A stretch of 64,000 nt of DNA from Mayamaea pseudoterrestris (lineage: Eukaryota > Bacillariophyta > Bacillariophyceae > Sellaphorales > Sellaphoraceae), in the NCBI GenBank assembly GCA_027923505.1, contig BROI01000004.1:124001-188000 (forward strand), read 5' to 3'. Shown in pieces: positions 29,835 through 40,205 of this stretch; position 1 is the stretch's first letter, and the number at the start of each line of letters is the position of its first letter. The position numbers were made by a program, and so were the translations under genes. The notes beneath the pieces are model-generated. The model was given only the letters and a program-made list of their open reading frames with translations, had not been told where the DNA came from and made no database searches.

Positions 29835-30392
29835 CTATGTTACCAACGAGTCTAGCATCTGCTGCCCATCCTCACTCGACAGCAAATAGCTCTCCAGGTC
29901 ATTGACGTAGGAGACAAAGTCTGGCTCGTTCAATAGGCGCGCCACATAGGTTAATGCCGCTCCCGATTCATCCATGCGGCGGCGGCCTGCATTTTCGTCA
30001 TTTTGCAAACAGTTTGGCGGATGTAGGCGCACGAACGCATCGCTAAATTCCTTGCACTCGGTCTCGTCGCGAAACTTGAGAATGAGCTTTCTGGTGCGGC
30101 CGTTTCCGCCAATGCAAATCATGTCGCGACGACGGCACACGAACGACATGGTTGGCTTGCTTTTGCCGCCTCCGTCTTGCTTGTTGCTGTGCACCGCCAT
30201 TTTGACATTGACGAGGGGCAAGACTATAAAGCCCCTGCAGACTTGCACCGTCACGATGAGCTCCTCGCCACTCTCGTTTCGAGCCAACAGGCGCGTGAGT
30301 CCGTTGGAACTGTGACGAAAGACTTGCACGCGCCACTCCTTTTGCGCATCGTTATTTTGGTGGTGATCATTGAAAGAGATATCCATTGTCAT
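29835..30392 (-). CDS. Unknown protein with PH-like fold, possibly REC114-like
   Basis: 185 residues. The first 125 look beta-rich and end in a helix, as in PH-type domains: EWRVQVFRHSSNGLTRLL, EELIVTVQVCRGFIVLPL, RRRDMICIGG, RKLILKFRDETECKEFSDAFVRL. The last 40 form a compact helical tail (ALTYVARLLNEPDFVSYVNDLESYL, in parts about 145-170). A PH domain followed by a short C-terminal helix that ends in an F-x-x-[YF]-V pattern is the layout of the meiotic double-strand-break factor REC114. I saw no intron. This is a resemblance in order and pattern only; a plain PH-domain protein of other function is equally possible. Confidence 0.5.
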   Translation of the reverse strand: MTMDISFNDHHQNNDAQKEWRVQVFRHSSNGLTRLLARNESGEELIVTVQVCRGFIVLPLVNVKMAVHSNKQDGGGKSKPTMSFVCRRRDMICIGGNGRTRKLILKFRDETECKEFSDAFVRLHPPNCLQNDENAGRRRMDESGAALTYVARLLNEPDFVSYVNDLESYLLSSEDGQQMLDSLVT

Positions 30393-30690
30393 GTGCTTGA
30401 GGTTGGTAAGTCAAGTGGAGATGGTTTCGAGAGAAAATGATTGCTTGTTGTCGTCGTTTGAAAGACAAGAAGGAGATCCATGCATGGGAAACGCGCGCAA
30501 AATCACGGAAGCCGAAGTGGCATCTAGCTATTCTACATTTGCCAAATTATCTGCGGCAAGAACGTATAGAAGATATACTAATGTAAAGTAGTAACCTTCG
30601 ACTTTTACATAAATTCGAAACTATGTTAAGAAGTAATTCGACCTGGCATCATGGCGACTCTGTCGCCAAACAATTTGCAAATGGTGCAAA

Positions 30691-32278
30691 TCATTTCTTG
30701 CCGTCATTGTGTACAGTCCATGCTTGACTCAAAGCATCAAATATACGTTTTGCTAGAAAGCGCTCCTCGGCAACCAATTGGTGCGTCTTGTCCGGATGGA
30801 CAACGCGAGACGCCTTGTGGTAGCAAATCTTGACCTTTTTGTCATCCAAAAGATCACCAATCGTCACCACCTTCCAACTCTTTGCTGCAGCTGGCCACAA
30901 GATGGTATGTAGCGACGCCAAGAGTGCACGCAGCTGCTTCTTTTGGCCATGCTCCTCGCTCCACGCTTTAATCTTTGGGGTCAGTCGCTGGCGCACCACA
31001 TCTTCGGCCGCCTCGTCCGACTTTTTCTTGGCCTCTCGCTCGCGCACCTCCTGCAGCGCCTTGGCTTGCGAGTTCTTCATGTCGCTGACGCGCTTTTCGA
31101 CGGCGGCGGCAACGTGGGCAGTCTTTCCAATCGCGGCAGTCGCATCCAACGAAAGCCCCACCACCACCTTGTCGCTCGACTTGGCAGGCGCCGAGCCGGA
31201 TGCACTGTTGGCCACCTTGGGATCTACTTCCACCCATCGCTCGTCCACTGGATCCCAAACACGATTCGATGTTTGCTTCTTTTCTTGGTACTCGCGCTTG
31301 AGCTTTTCCGTGCGCGTCTCGTTTGGATTCGACGACGCTCGGTGATTCAAGGATGATGGAGCCGAATGCATGTGATGCAAATTCCGTCCCGACGCCGGCG
31401 TTCCAAAATCCATTAAATTTCCTGTCGGCTGTTGGCGAGCTGCTGCAGGTGCTTGTCGATGTTGTTGTTGCTGCTGCGATGGAGCAGTAGGCCGCTGCTG
31501 CTGTTGTGTTCGTGCCGGTGACGCAGCTGCTGCTGGCGTTCGAGCGGGCTCTTGGTACTGTTGCTGCTTTGGCGCAGGACGCGCCTTTGGAGCTGATGCA
31601 GGTTGCTGAATATGCCCTCCGCGTCCATGGTTCTTGTTGGAGAAATCATCGTGCATTTTGACGAGATCAAGCAGTTTAAACGCAATGACTGTAACTTGAG
31701 GTCCATTGGCGGAATCATCCGCACCCACCGCGGCGGAGACTGCCTTTCCAACAGATTTGAACATTCCTTTGGCAGCCTTTGTCGCTTGATCAGATACACT
31801 TTCATCTGAGTGATGATGTTGCTTCGGTGGCGTAAAGAATCGTTGAAACTGCTGCGGAGTGGCCGACTTGACTGGCAGTGCCTTGTGCTCGTCCTGCACG
31901 TCCCACCAACTAAACGTTTTCGTATTTGGTTCGTCTCCTGGTGCAGGCTTGTCCTCGACGCATACGCGCCAATGGTATCCCTCCGGTCCTAAATGGTTCA
32001 GTCCATGCAACGCTGCCGAATGTCTGTGAAGCGAAAGAAAATGATATGTCACAATTTGGTGAGCAGCGACTCATAATGACACTGAACTGCATAAGCAGTA
32101 TACAAGGCTGCCTACATGTATTCCTCCCTCTCATTGATACTCACTTTTTGATGGCTTCCAACGTTGGGCCCTTTCCTCCTGGCCGCGGCATGGTAAAGGC
32201 GTTGAAATGCTCATCGTCCTTGTCGCATGCCGTGTTGATAATCTTGTAAAGGACGACAATCTTTTCGTACGAGCTCAT
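30691..32278 (-). CDS. Auxilin-like J-domain protein
   Basis: Two exons (32278-32145, 32023-30691) with a 121-nt phase-2 intron give 488 residues. The C-terminal 110 residues are a J-domain of the auxilin type, with long N-terminal helices before the HPD motif: LRALLASLHTILWPAAAKSW, then YHKASRVVHPDKTHQLVAEE. The Trp/Pro spacing before HPD is that of auxilin, the Hsc70 cofactor that strips clathrin coats. The middle is a disordered Gln/Pro-rich linker with NLMDFGTP, which resembles clathrin/adaptor-binding peptides. The N-terminal 85 residues (YEKIVVLYKIINTACDKDD through GYHWRVCVED) form a conserved-looking module I do not recognise. The first exon is required: the second exon's frame upstream of its acceptor is not coding-like. 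Confidence 0.83.
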
Positions 32279-32761
32279 TTGATTACTGCAACAGCTAAAC
32301 ATGTAATTATTAGAGAAAATATTCGATCTGCTGAGCAAAACATTGGACTATAGAACGACTCTTTCATGCTTTGATGACATGATGAATTCAACGGATATAA
32401 ATGTTCGACCGCCGCATGGGAATAATTGTCGTTGGCGCCTATCAATGCGTCTGTACGGCTGCACGCGCATGAAACCTACGTTTTGTTTCTCCTCGGGTCT
32501 ATAGTGGCACTGTCTTTCAATTGATTCTGTATATACAAGGTCGTGATGAAGGCGCTCGGCCATTGACGGTCATCGTCATCGACCCGTTGCCGCTGGGATG
32601 AAACGTCTTTAGTACCGGTCAGACTTTTAATACCTATGCGACTTAATCGACGACGCCACTTTTTGCGATCTTGGATGGCATGCCAAATTCGATGAGTGAG
32701 CGATGTGAGCTCTCACTCAAGTAGTATGTTTTTACAGCAAGAGTCGTGATCTCTTATTAGC
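32279..32761. other. Divergent promoter region
   Basis: 483 bp between the start of the auxilin-like gene (minus) and the next plus-strand gene. A minus frame at 32348-32563 has no family resemblance. Nothing else seen. Confidence 0.5.
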
Positions 32762-33425
32762 ATGTCCACCAAGAGACAGCGGCAATCGTCTCGCCTGTCA
32801 GAAAAGCGAGCTCGACTAGAACAGGAGGACAGCCTGACGTCGCCTTCTCCGTGCGGCAACAATCAGCACCACCGACCCATTCCAGGAGCCAGTGCGTTTC
32901 GAAACGACTGCGGCATTTTGCCATCGGAATGATATTTAATATCGGCTAGCATCACGGAGGCAGTCCCGTGGGGCTACGTGTGTGGATATCCGACAAATCG
33001 AGGTACGATATGCTGAATGTGGATGATGGCCCATTTGCGAATGGATTATGTATCGTTATGTGTGAACCATTCTCATCAACCACTCCTTCCACAATACTAC
33101 TATGACAGGCGACTTGTATGGCGGCGCGCACTACAGTCAGTCGGCGAGCGCTTCCATGACTTCGCAAGGTAGAGCCATTCGAAACGCATCCGTTCGCTTT
33201 GGTGACGGACGCACCTTGGCCTACACGCCCTGCAAGCGAGGTTATTTGCCAATGATCAACGGTCAGCCAATGTTTGCCTGCGTGCTGCATCATGAGCAAC
33301 GACGAAAGCGATTCGTCAAGGAAGGAAGAGTGTTTCGGAAGGGTGAAGTTGATTTGAACATGTTCTGGGAGTCCAGCAACGTGAACGAGGCGGATGCTGC
33401 GGATAAAGCGTCTGGTAGTCTGTGA
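32762..33425 (+). CDS. Three-exon protein of unknown function
   Basis: My exon model is 32762-32891, 32964-33002 and 33109-33425, with introns of 72 and 106 nt (donors GTGCGT and GTACGA, acceptors GGCAG and TGACAG), giving 161 residues. The first exon is basic and Gln/Arg-rich (MSTKRQRQSSRLSEKRARL); the 39-nt middle exon gives PWGYVCGYPTN; the last gives DLYGGAHYSQ, VRFGDGRTLAYTPCKRGYL and a basic RRKRFVKEGRVFRKGEVDLN. The three exons are in phase 1 and 1 and join without stops. Unspliced, the frame from 32762 stops after 56 codons. I do not recognise the family; the basic start suggests a nuclear protein. Confidence 0.55.
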
Positions 33426-33834
33426 GAAATGAATGACGTTAGCGTCAGGGTTCCAGCAACATATCCTGACGACGAACTGATGATTTTTCTCGACTGCTTG
33501 CGCTTTTCGGTGCTTGACAATGAGTTGCTCTCGCACCAGCATCGTCCTTGGTGAGCGGCTTTGTCAGGAAATAACATCTTGCTAACAGTTAGAGACATCG
33601 CGAATTTTTTTGTTTGCACAGTTTATTGTTCATGAACTATTTCTTGTACTATAGTCTACAAACAGAAATCATGGCTAACACGATAGCGTCTTGATTGCTG
33701 CTTTGGATGTCACAGTCGGTACCGCTAAGACATCTGTCAAAAACCGACGCGACGCTCGTCGAAAGCCACAGCAAGAAAAGCGAGCAAAACCTCTTGCCGT
33801 CTGCCATTATTAATAGTAGAAGAACAAGGGCGTC
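33426..33834. other. Intergenic region
   Basis: 409 bp between two plus-strand genes. A long minus frame (32952-33542) crosses the preceding gene and is a shadow. I see no RNA gene or repeat; the EIPR1 promoter should be here. Confidence 0.55.
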
Positions 33835-35034
33835 ATGTATTCATCCCAGCCAGCCGACATTTCACTCGGTGAAAAATGCCGCACGCTAGTCTCTCTCCGC
33901 GCCGACAAGACCGAGTCTCGCTTTTTCGTCGGCACGAACTGCGTTCCAAATCCATCCAGCAACGGCGTTTACATGTTGCGCTACGACAGCGAAGCCAACG
34001 AGGTTAGCGTCGACGCCAAGCTGTCGCATCCCATTGGATCCATTGCCGCCATGTGTACGAGTCCGACGGAAGCGTCCGTGTTAATGACGGCGACGGAAGG
34101 AAGCAGTGACGCCACCTTGTGGAAAGTGCCACCCGAAGTCATGCTTTCGTCACATGACGACAAGTATGACAATGAGGATGAATCGAATCGACATAATCAC
34201 TCGTCGCGAGACTTGTTCATGACAAACACTGAATCAATGGAAGTCATGGCGACGCTTCCAGCTGGTGGAGCAGACTTGGTGGATGTGAAGTGGAGAGACC
34301 CTGGAGATGAAGGTGCCGTATCGGCTGGCGATGTGTTGACGATTGATCGCCAGGGACGAATATGTCAATGGGACGTTGGCTTTGGTCAAGCCGAGCAGAT
34401 TCAAAGTGTGCAAGCTCCGAGTGATAAGCTTCCCAGGTGGCAGCCACGTGTCGTATGGGATCCGCACGGCAATGGCAATGCAGTGGCTGTGACAAGGGGT
34501 CCGTCGGTTGGTCTTTTGGACTGGCGAATGGATACATCGATACCCTCAGGGACAGTGGATTCGTTTCTAGCACATCGATATGCTGTTACTGATTTGGATT
34601 ACAATCCAAACAAGCCCTTCGTCCTGGCGACGGCGGGTCAAGATGCATTAATCAAGTTTTGGGACTTGCGATCGGCCAAGCAGCCTCTTCTCGTAGCTCG
34701 AGGGGGGCATTCCCATTGGGCATACCGAGTCATGTATAATCCCTTTCATGACCAATTGCTGCTGTCGTCGGGCACTGACTCACAAGTGAACTTGTGGCGA
34801 TGCAGCACTATTTCGTCAGCCCCGCTAATGACTTTAGATGACTCTGATAACGGTGATGATGCATCTGATACGTCGGCTCCGAACGTTTTGGTGGATCGAT
34901 ACGAGCATAATGATTCCGTCTACGGTCTGGCATGGGGTGCTGCGGATGCGTGGATCTACATGTCGCTCGGCTATGATGGCAAGGCAGTGGCCAACCATGT
35001 GCCGAGCAAGGAAAAGTACAAGATTTTGTTGTAA
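33835..35034 (+). CDS. EIPR1: EARP/GARP-interacting WD40 protein EIPR1 (TSSC1)
   Basis: 399 residues folding as a WD40 propeller. Diagnostic stretches near the C-terminus match human EIPR1/TSSC1: LDYNPNKPFVLATAGQDALI, KFWDLRSAK, HSHWAYRVMYNPFHDQLLLS, SGTDSQVNLWR, and the end HNDSVYGLAWGAADAWIYMS, LGYDGKAVANHVPSKEKYKI. EIPR1 binds the EARP and GARP tethering complexes and works in endosome recycling and dense-core vesicle traffic. An acidic, His/Asn-rich insertion lies about residues 110-135. A single exon. With the VSR and the auxilin-like gene it is the third trafficking gene in the window. Confidence 0.94.
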   Translation: MYSSQPADISLGEKCRTLVSLRADKTESRFFVGTNCVPNPSSNGVYMLRYDSEANEVSVDAKLSHPIGSIAAMCTSPTEASVLMTATEGSSDATLWKVPPEVMLSSHDDKYDNEDESNRHNHSSRDLFMTNTESMEVMATLPAGGADLVDVKWRDPGDEGAVSAGDVLTIDRQGRICQWDVGFGQAEQIQSVQAPSDKLPRWQPRVVWDPHGNGNAVAVTRGPSVGLLDWRMDTSIPSGTVDSFLAHRYAVTDLDYNPNKPFVLATAGQDALIKFWDLRSAKQPLLVARGGHSHWAYRVMYNPFHDQLLLSSGTDSQVNLWRCSTISSAPLMTLDDSDNGDDASDTSAPNVLVDRYEHNDSVYGLAWGAADAWIYMSLGYDGKAVANHVPSKEKYKILL

Positions 35035-35457
35035 GATATGTATTAACCGTCTTTGTAATAGGTTGCCACCGATAGAGGGAGCCTCTGTTGTTAATCGATG
35101 TACCAGCTGGATGTTAGCGATTCAATAGTGCTGTTAGTACCGCTGCGATTAGACGATGTAGCAGCATCGCATGCGTTGAACGAACGCGAAACGGCTCGCC
35201 GCTTGATCAGCATGATGATGGGAGGAGGTGCAACCGGCACGTCCCTTTGACGTTACTACTGTAATACAAGTTGGCTATATTCAGCACGCAAAGTACAAGC
35301 TTGGAGACGCGGAAGCAAAATTATAGTACCTTTGGAGGAAAGACGGTGCTGTCAAGGAACAAATTTACTACTCGCAATACTCGATACAAAGCGACAGACG
35401 GCAGTCCAGAGGACAATCAAGCAGTAGACTGCAACAAGGAACAATCTGCTTGAAACC
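35035..35457. other. Intergenic region
   Basis: 423 bp between two plus-strand genes. No convincing frame, RNA gene or repeat. Confidence 0.6.
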
Positions 35458-37443
35458 ATGATGAAATTCCGGCGACCATCGAGTCGGTCATCGCTATCCA
35501 AGGATACGTCCGTGACGCAATCTCAAAGCTCCAATCCACTTTCACCACGATCATCGAACGATCCTTACAGAAGTTTTCGCAGTCAAGGTGTAACTGTTCC
35601 AATTTCAGAAGACGGAAGGATACAAGCCGTGCATGAAATTGCCTACAAGACGCCCGATAGTCGCTATCGTTCCATGTCGGCGCAGCGAGCTGCTCCATCG
35701 TCTCGCGAAAGCGAGGAGCTGCGAATCATCGGTCGAGACGACGGACGACATTCGTCATCGCGCGGACGCAGTCACAGTCGCTCACGTGAGCAGGGTCGTA
35801 GCCAAAGCCAAGGACCAGTCCGCAGTCGCAGTCGAGGTCGGAAAGTAGACGATTCATATGATCATAGTCGACATAATCAACGCTCGACGAGTGTGACGCG
35901 GCATTCCAGCTACAGGCCGGGCTCGGAAGGCTTTCACATGTCGGAACCGACACTGTCAGTCGATACGTCGGAGGATGAAAACAAGAAACGAAAGTCGAAA
36001 ATGGAAAAGATTCGACAGCTGCAAGCAAAGAATGAGCTATACAAGGAGGAATTTAAAAAGGTGCAACGCGACAGAAAGAAACTGAAAAAGGAGCTGGAGG
36101 CAAAGGGTCAAGAGATTGAGTCGCTGACAAACGAAATCGACGCCCATGTTGCCGAGACATCTCGTTTAAAATCTCAGCTTTCAGAAGTCATGATGTTTGT
36201 CGATCGCAGAGTCGAAGACGACGGCAAGGAAAAACATGCATTAAAAGCGTTACAAAAGGAACTTGATGCTGCCAAGGCCGATCACGAATCTGCGCTGCGG
36301 CGAGTATCCGAGCTAAAGAATGATCTCAAGGATTTGAAAGAGTATGTGCGCCGAAAAGACGAGCAGCTTGAAACGCTGACTCTTGAGGTGTCGGAGCAAC
36401 AGCAGCAACTACACAAGCTTAAGGAAGAGAAGAAAAGTATGTTTAACCAAATGAATGATAAAGGGCTGCAAGAGTCGACGAGAGTCATTGAACTATGCAA
36501 ACAGAATGATAATCTCAAGACTGAACTTGATGCCACGGTTGAGCGCGCTGCCAACATGGTGCAGGAGCGGGAGGAAGCGATTGCAGACCTTTTGAAAGAA
36601 AACGACGAACTTAAAGGGCAGTTGACTAAAGCGCGAAGCGAAAGCAACGCTGATCGTGCATCACACGAAGAAATTGACCAACTTAGAGAGGAATTGCAGC
36701 AAGCACAAGCATCACTCGAAGAGGCACAAGATCGGAATGTACTTTTGGAGGAAGAAATTGAGCAGTGGATCAATAGAGGATCAGAGATGGAAGGATCTCT
36801 TGAGAGACTGGAAAGTGATGTCGCCACATGGCGAGACAAGGCCACTGACGCACAATCATCACTCGAAGAAGTACAGTCCCAGCTTGTTGATGCTCAATCC
36901 GAATCAGCAACTCACAAGGACGCCCTACGACTCGCCCAAGCAAAATTTGAAGCAGATGTGGTGGCGCTAAAGGAAAAGCACAATGCATCAATTGCAGACA
37001 TTGAGGCTCGAGCGTTTGCCGAACGCGTTGAAAAGCCAGCGCCGTCTCAACAAGCCATGTTGTTGGAGCAAGCAGTGGCGAAGCAGCGCGACCCTGCCAA
37101 GCTGGGGGCCGCGAACTGGCGCAAGTTTTTAGCCGGCGCACCAAGCGAGGATGGAAGTGATTCTGGTGAAAAGGACAAGCGGTTGAGGGAATTACAGGAG
37201 GAGAACCAAGCTCGCAGCGACGAAATAAAAGCTTTGAAAAGCGAATTGGTCAAGCTGCGATCGAGTTACAATGAAGCAATGTATGTGCACAAGAAGAAAA
37301 TTGAGTCGTTGGAAGAGGAAAACAACCAACATGTTGACAAGATCGCATCACTGGAGCATCAACTTCGTGAAGGATCTGCCTTTGAGAAATACTTGAAGGA
37401 ACGACAAGCGAGTGTGACTGATGGGTCAATTGCATCCGAGTAA
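35458..37443 (+). CDS. Long coiled-coil protein with Arg/Ser-rich head
   Basis: 661 residues in one exon. The first 170 residues are disordered, with Ser/Arg repeats (SSRGRSHSRSREQGRSQS). From about 175 to 645 the sequence is almost continuous heptad coiled coil rich in Glu, Lys, Gln and Leu (KKELEAKGQEIESLTNEID; LREELQQAQASLEEAQ), broken near 535-560 by a short segment DPAKLGAANWRKFLAG. I do not recognise the family; tethers, cytoskeletal linkers and basal-body proteins look like this. The LGAANWRKFL segment is the best handle for a homology search, being the only conserved-looking non-heptad piece. Confidence 0.82.
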   Translation: MMKFRRPSSRSSLSKDTSVTQSQSSNPLSPRSSNDPYRSFRSQGVTVPISEDGRIQAVHEIAYKTPDSRYRSMSAQRAAPSSRESEELRIIGRDDGRHSSSRGRSHSRSREQGRSQSQGPVRSRSRGRKVDDSYDHSRHNQRSTSVTRHSSYRPGSEGFHMSEPTLSVDTSEDENKKRKSKMEKIRQLQAKNELYKEEFKKVQRDRKKLKKELEAKGQEIESLTNEIDAHVAETSRLKSQLSEVMMFVDRRVEDDGKEKHALKALQKELDAAKADHESALRRVSELKNDLKDLKEYVRRKDEQLETLTLEVSEQQQQLHKLKEEKKSMFNQMNDKGLQESTRVIELCKQNDNLKTELDATVERAANMVQEREEAIADLLKENDELKGQLTKARSESNADRASHEEIDQLREELQQAQASLEEAQDRNVLLEEEIEQWINRGSEMEGSLERLESDVATWRDKATDAQSSLEEVQSQLVDAQSESATHKDALRLAQAKFEADVVALKEKHNASIADIEARAFAERVEKPAPSQQAMLLEQAVAKQRDPAKLGAANWRKFLAGAPSEDGSDSGEKDKRLRELQEENQARSDEIKALKSELVKLRSSYNEAMYVHKKKIESLEEENNQHVDKIASLEHQLREGSAFEKYLKERQASVTDGSIASE

Positions 37444-37680
37444 GCTTCGGAAAGTTGGCGGTATGGCCAATTTCTGCTGCCGCAATTCCTCATCGTAGAA
37501 TGAATAGCTATGTATACTCTTTTGACTTGCATTGCCGGCGGCGATGCAGTAAACAACTATGAAGAACTGGTAGAACTAGTCAAAGAATGGATTATATTAT
37601 CTAGCTGAATGTTAGTCTAGACGGGCGCTCTCAAGGAAAGTAAGCCAAAGAGTTTCTCAAGGCGAGAAATAGCTGCTAGC

Positions 37681-38102
37681 TTAGAACTGGACAGGAACCG
37701 AGGAAGGGTCGAATCGGTCCGCAGCCAAGCCAAGGTTGACAAAGATCTCCTTTCCGTTGACAAGTTCCTGGGCAATGATACCCATGGCGCCAAGCATGGC
37801 CAAGCGGCCGTTCTGGAGCTCCTTGGTCTGGATCTCGGCAAACTCGGCCGGGTCGGAAGGCTTCAGGCCAAGTGGGTCGAAGCCAATATCACCTGGGTAG
37901 TACTCCTCTTTGAGAACCTTGTCAGTGACAAAAGCGTTGGCAGGGGCGTTCCATCCCTTGAGGGCGCGGTTCAACTCGAGGGTACCGATAATGACGGCAA
38001 GCAACTCGAAGAAAAAGGGCGAGACGGCACGGACTTCGTCAAGGTGACGAATGGAAGGTCCAATGTCCTTGGTTCCAGCCTCAAAGAGCGGGTGGAACTC
38101 AA
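37681..38102 (-). CDS. Chlorophyll a/c light-harvesting protein, 3' part only (5' exon not found)
   Basis: 139 codons from a likely acceptor (AAAG, exon from 38102) to the stop at 37681-37683. The peptide starts [20 protein letters not shown], has the second helix ([19 protein letters not shown]), then [20 protein letters not shown] and the third helix with the chlorophyll-binding [19 protein letters not shown], ending VPVQF. This is the C-terminal two thirds of a red-lineage (Lhcr-like) light-harvesting protein. The signal peptide and helix 1, with their own FDPLG and ExxHGR motifs, are missing: the frame is closed just upstream and I found no plausible exon for them on the minus strand up to 38860. 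It may be a real gene with an unrecognised exon or a 5'-truncated, decaying copy. Confidence 0.7.
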
Positions 38103-38857
38103 CTTTGGTGTGACATCAATCAAGCAAATGTCGCCGTGGCAGATGGCTGGTGGCAGGTGTCTGTACGGTTTGGTAATGTCGAGACTGTTGATTTGCGTCA
38201 AGTGCTTTGATGTCAATGTAACAGGCTTCAGACAGCGGAGCGGCGGCGCAATGCATCAAAAGCACCGTTTCTTCTTCATGGTGGATGGGAAGATTATTTT
38301 GTGAAGCCGAAACCGTCGCCACAGTAAAAAATTAGGTCGTACCGGTACCGCTACACGGAAGTCACATTGGTCATCAGTCTGACCCAAAGTGTAGCAAGTC
38401 CCGGAAGGACTTTTCCGCATTTTCTCCATCGCAAGTCGACCCGCCATGGCGCCATGGCGGCGGCGATTGGCATTGCGAATGGCTCTGTTTCGAGTCGACC
38501 AATGGTCACTGCTAATTTAGTTCAACACCTTTAGGCTCAGCCATGGCTACTGGTAGCTAGAAGCGAGAATGATCGTACCTCTTGTGACGCTGTCGCCACG
38601 ACTCGGCCGTCCGTTTCATTCATCGCCAACACCGTATGATCAATCGTAACACGACAGCTAGAGGCTACCGGCGGAAAAATCATTCCGCAAGCGCCGCATA
38701 CTGTCACTCTTTGTCATAATTTCATTGTTGCAATCGAATCGCAAGCGACATTCCCCTTGCCATTCACCATTGTGACAGCTATCTACTCCCTACTCCCTAC
38801 TCCCTACCTTTAACACTCAAGTCAAGCAGCGTTTCTCGTTCAACAAGACAAGTCACC
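38103..38857. other. Intergenic region upstream of an LHC fragment and a membrane-protein gene
   Basis: 755 bp. Just beyond the LHC fragment a minus frame (near 38120-38160) reads [12 protein letters not shown], faintly like the ExxHGRxxML motif of LHC helix 1 but in another frame. Close to the plus gene is a short tandem repeat, three copies of TACTCCC at 38784-38807, about 50 bp before its start codon and probably in the 5' UTR or core promoter. No other gene is visible. Confidence 0.5.
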
Positions 38858-40003
38858 ATGGTCAATTTCAAGGCTTCTGTCATTCTATTGCTCGGCATTG
38901 CCAGCACGACCGTCTGCGTCAAGGCGGACAAGACTGCAATCACAAACGTGGATGCGTCCGTCTCAAACGCGAATATGGGTTACTCCAACGCCAACATTTA
39001 CGGCATGGAAACACAGGAAGACAAGTCCAAGGACATTATGCAGTTTGCATCAGTCACAAGCGAATCGACTGGAGCGAAGGAACTCACGACTGGAATTACA
39101 AGCAAGACGAAGAGACGTAGGAACAAGACGCTCCGAAACAAGTTGGAAAAGCCACGCAGTGTCATGGCTCTTTCTGTATTGCTGCTCATTAGCGCAATAT
39201 CCATCACGGTATGGGCGATTGACAAGGTGGTAGATGGTATCAAGACCATCTTTGCGTCTGGATTTTTCATGGCGCTATGTGGACTCTGCGTCGTTCTCGA
39301 CTTTTTCTTGGTCTTGACTTGCGCTACCATCTTTGGAACGGCCATTTACGTTGTGCGACGCAAGTGGAACCGACTCACCTGGCCGATTCGCTACGTCAAT
39401 GACTGCGCCACGCAAAATGCTCAGAGTGCTGGCTTGCTGGCTTGGGTCTACAGTCTCATGGCCTCGTGGTTCATGACATGCATTGTGGTTGATGGCGATT
39501 GGGTACACGACGATACGCAGCTGTCGGCGTTCTTGACCTGCGCCATTGGAGCATCACTCTCTGCCAAGTTTGTTTACTGGATGGGATATGGCGAGACGCT
39601 CGTGCTGTTGACTGGATGGCGCTTCCTTGCGATTAGTCTGGCGCTGCTGTTGGTGGGACTCAATTGGCTCGTATATTATCACGACGACTCAAGCTTGGGC
39701 GGCCGCCTTGTCATTTACGCCACCTTTCTTCCGGTTTTGTACCATGTCGCGTTGATTGTCTTGCTCATTGGAGCCAAGATTCTTCTACTTGTCAGACTCG
39801 CGGTCGGCCTTGTCGTGTGGATCGCCACCTCGATCCCGACGGGCCGCCGAGCTGCTCAAGTGTACAATCACGAAGACGCCATGGACGAGCTCCAAATGGC
39901 CATGGGTAACCTATTCTTGGAAGACAAGATGGAATGTAACGAGTCAGAGTTCCGTTGGGGCGCTAGACTTGCCAACCTGAGACACCGTACGTATTTTATG
40001 TAA
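38858..40003 (+). CDS. Multi-pass membrane protein, unknown
   Basis: 381 residues. A signal peptide (MVNFKASVILLLGIASTTVC, ending near VKA) precedes an acidic-to-basic polar region of about 80 residues containing the basic run KTKRRRNKTLRNK. At least seven hydrophobic segments follow (starting near 103, 131, 190, 222, 250, 284 and 306), for example LSVLLLISAISITVWAID and FLAISLALLLVGLNWLVYY. The C-terminus is polar. I do not recognise a family and see no transporter motif. The start codon is in a good context (CACCATGG). Diatoms have many such signal-bearing membrane proteins. Confidence 0.78.
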   Translation: MVNFKASVILLLGIASTTVCVKADKTAITNVDASVSNANMGYSNANIYGMETQEDKSKDIMQFASVTSESTGAKELTTGITSKTKRRRNKTLRNKLEKPRSVMALSVLLLISAISITVWAIDKVVDGIKTIFASGFFMALCGLCVVLDFFLVLTCATIFGTAIYVVRRKWNRLTWPIRYVNDCATQNAQSAGLLAWVYSLMASWFMTCIVVDGDWVHDDTQLSAFLTCAIGASLSAKFVYWMGYGETLVLLTGWRFLAISLALLLVGLNWLVYYHDDSSLGGRLVIYATFLPVLYHVALIVLLIGAKILLLVRLAVGLVVWIATSIPTGRRAAQVYNHEDAMDELQMAMGNLFLEDKMECNESEFRWGARLANLRHRTYFM

Positions 40004-40205
40004 ATTTGAAGAAACAAGGGCAAGAAAGGCCTGTGGATATATGGGAACATGCATTTAATTACATTTAAAAAGTATAAAAGAAAAAATATGGGGTTTCTGT
40101 TGTGTAATAAGTTACTAGCGGATGTACTTGACTTGTAAATAACTTGAGCCAGCCATTCTACAGGGATAACGGACGCTAATACAATTAGATAAAAACCTAT
40201 TCGAT

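Noticed and set aside
32952-33542. 196-codon minus frame
   Set aside because: It lies over the three-exon plus gene and has random-looking composition, with no domain or targeting character.
36282-36845. 187-codon minus frame rich in Ser and Cys
   Set aside because: A by-product of the reverse strand of a Glu/Lys-rich coiled coil; no family resemblance.
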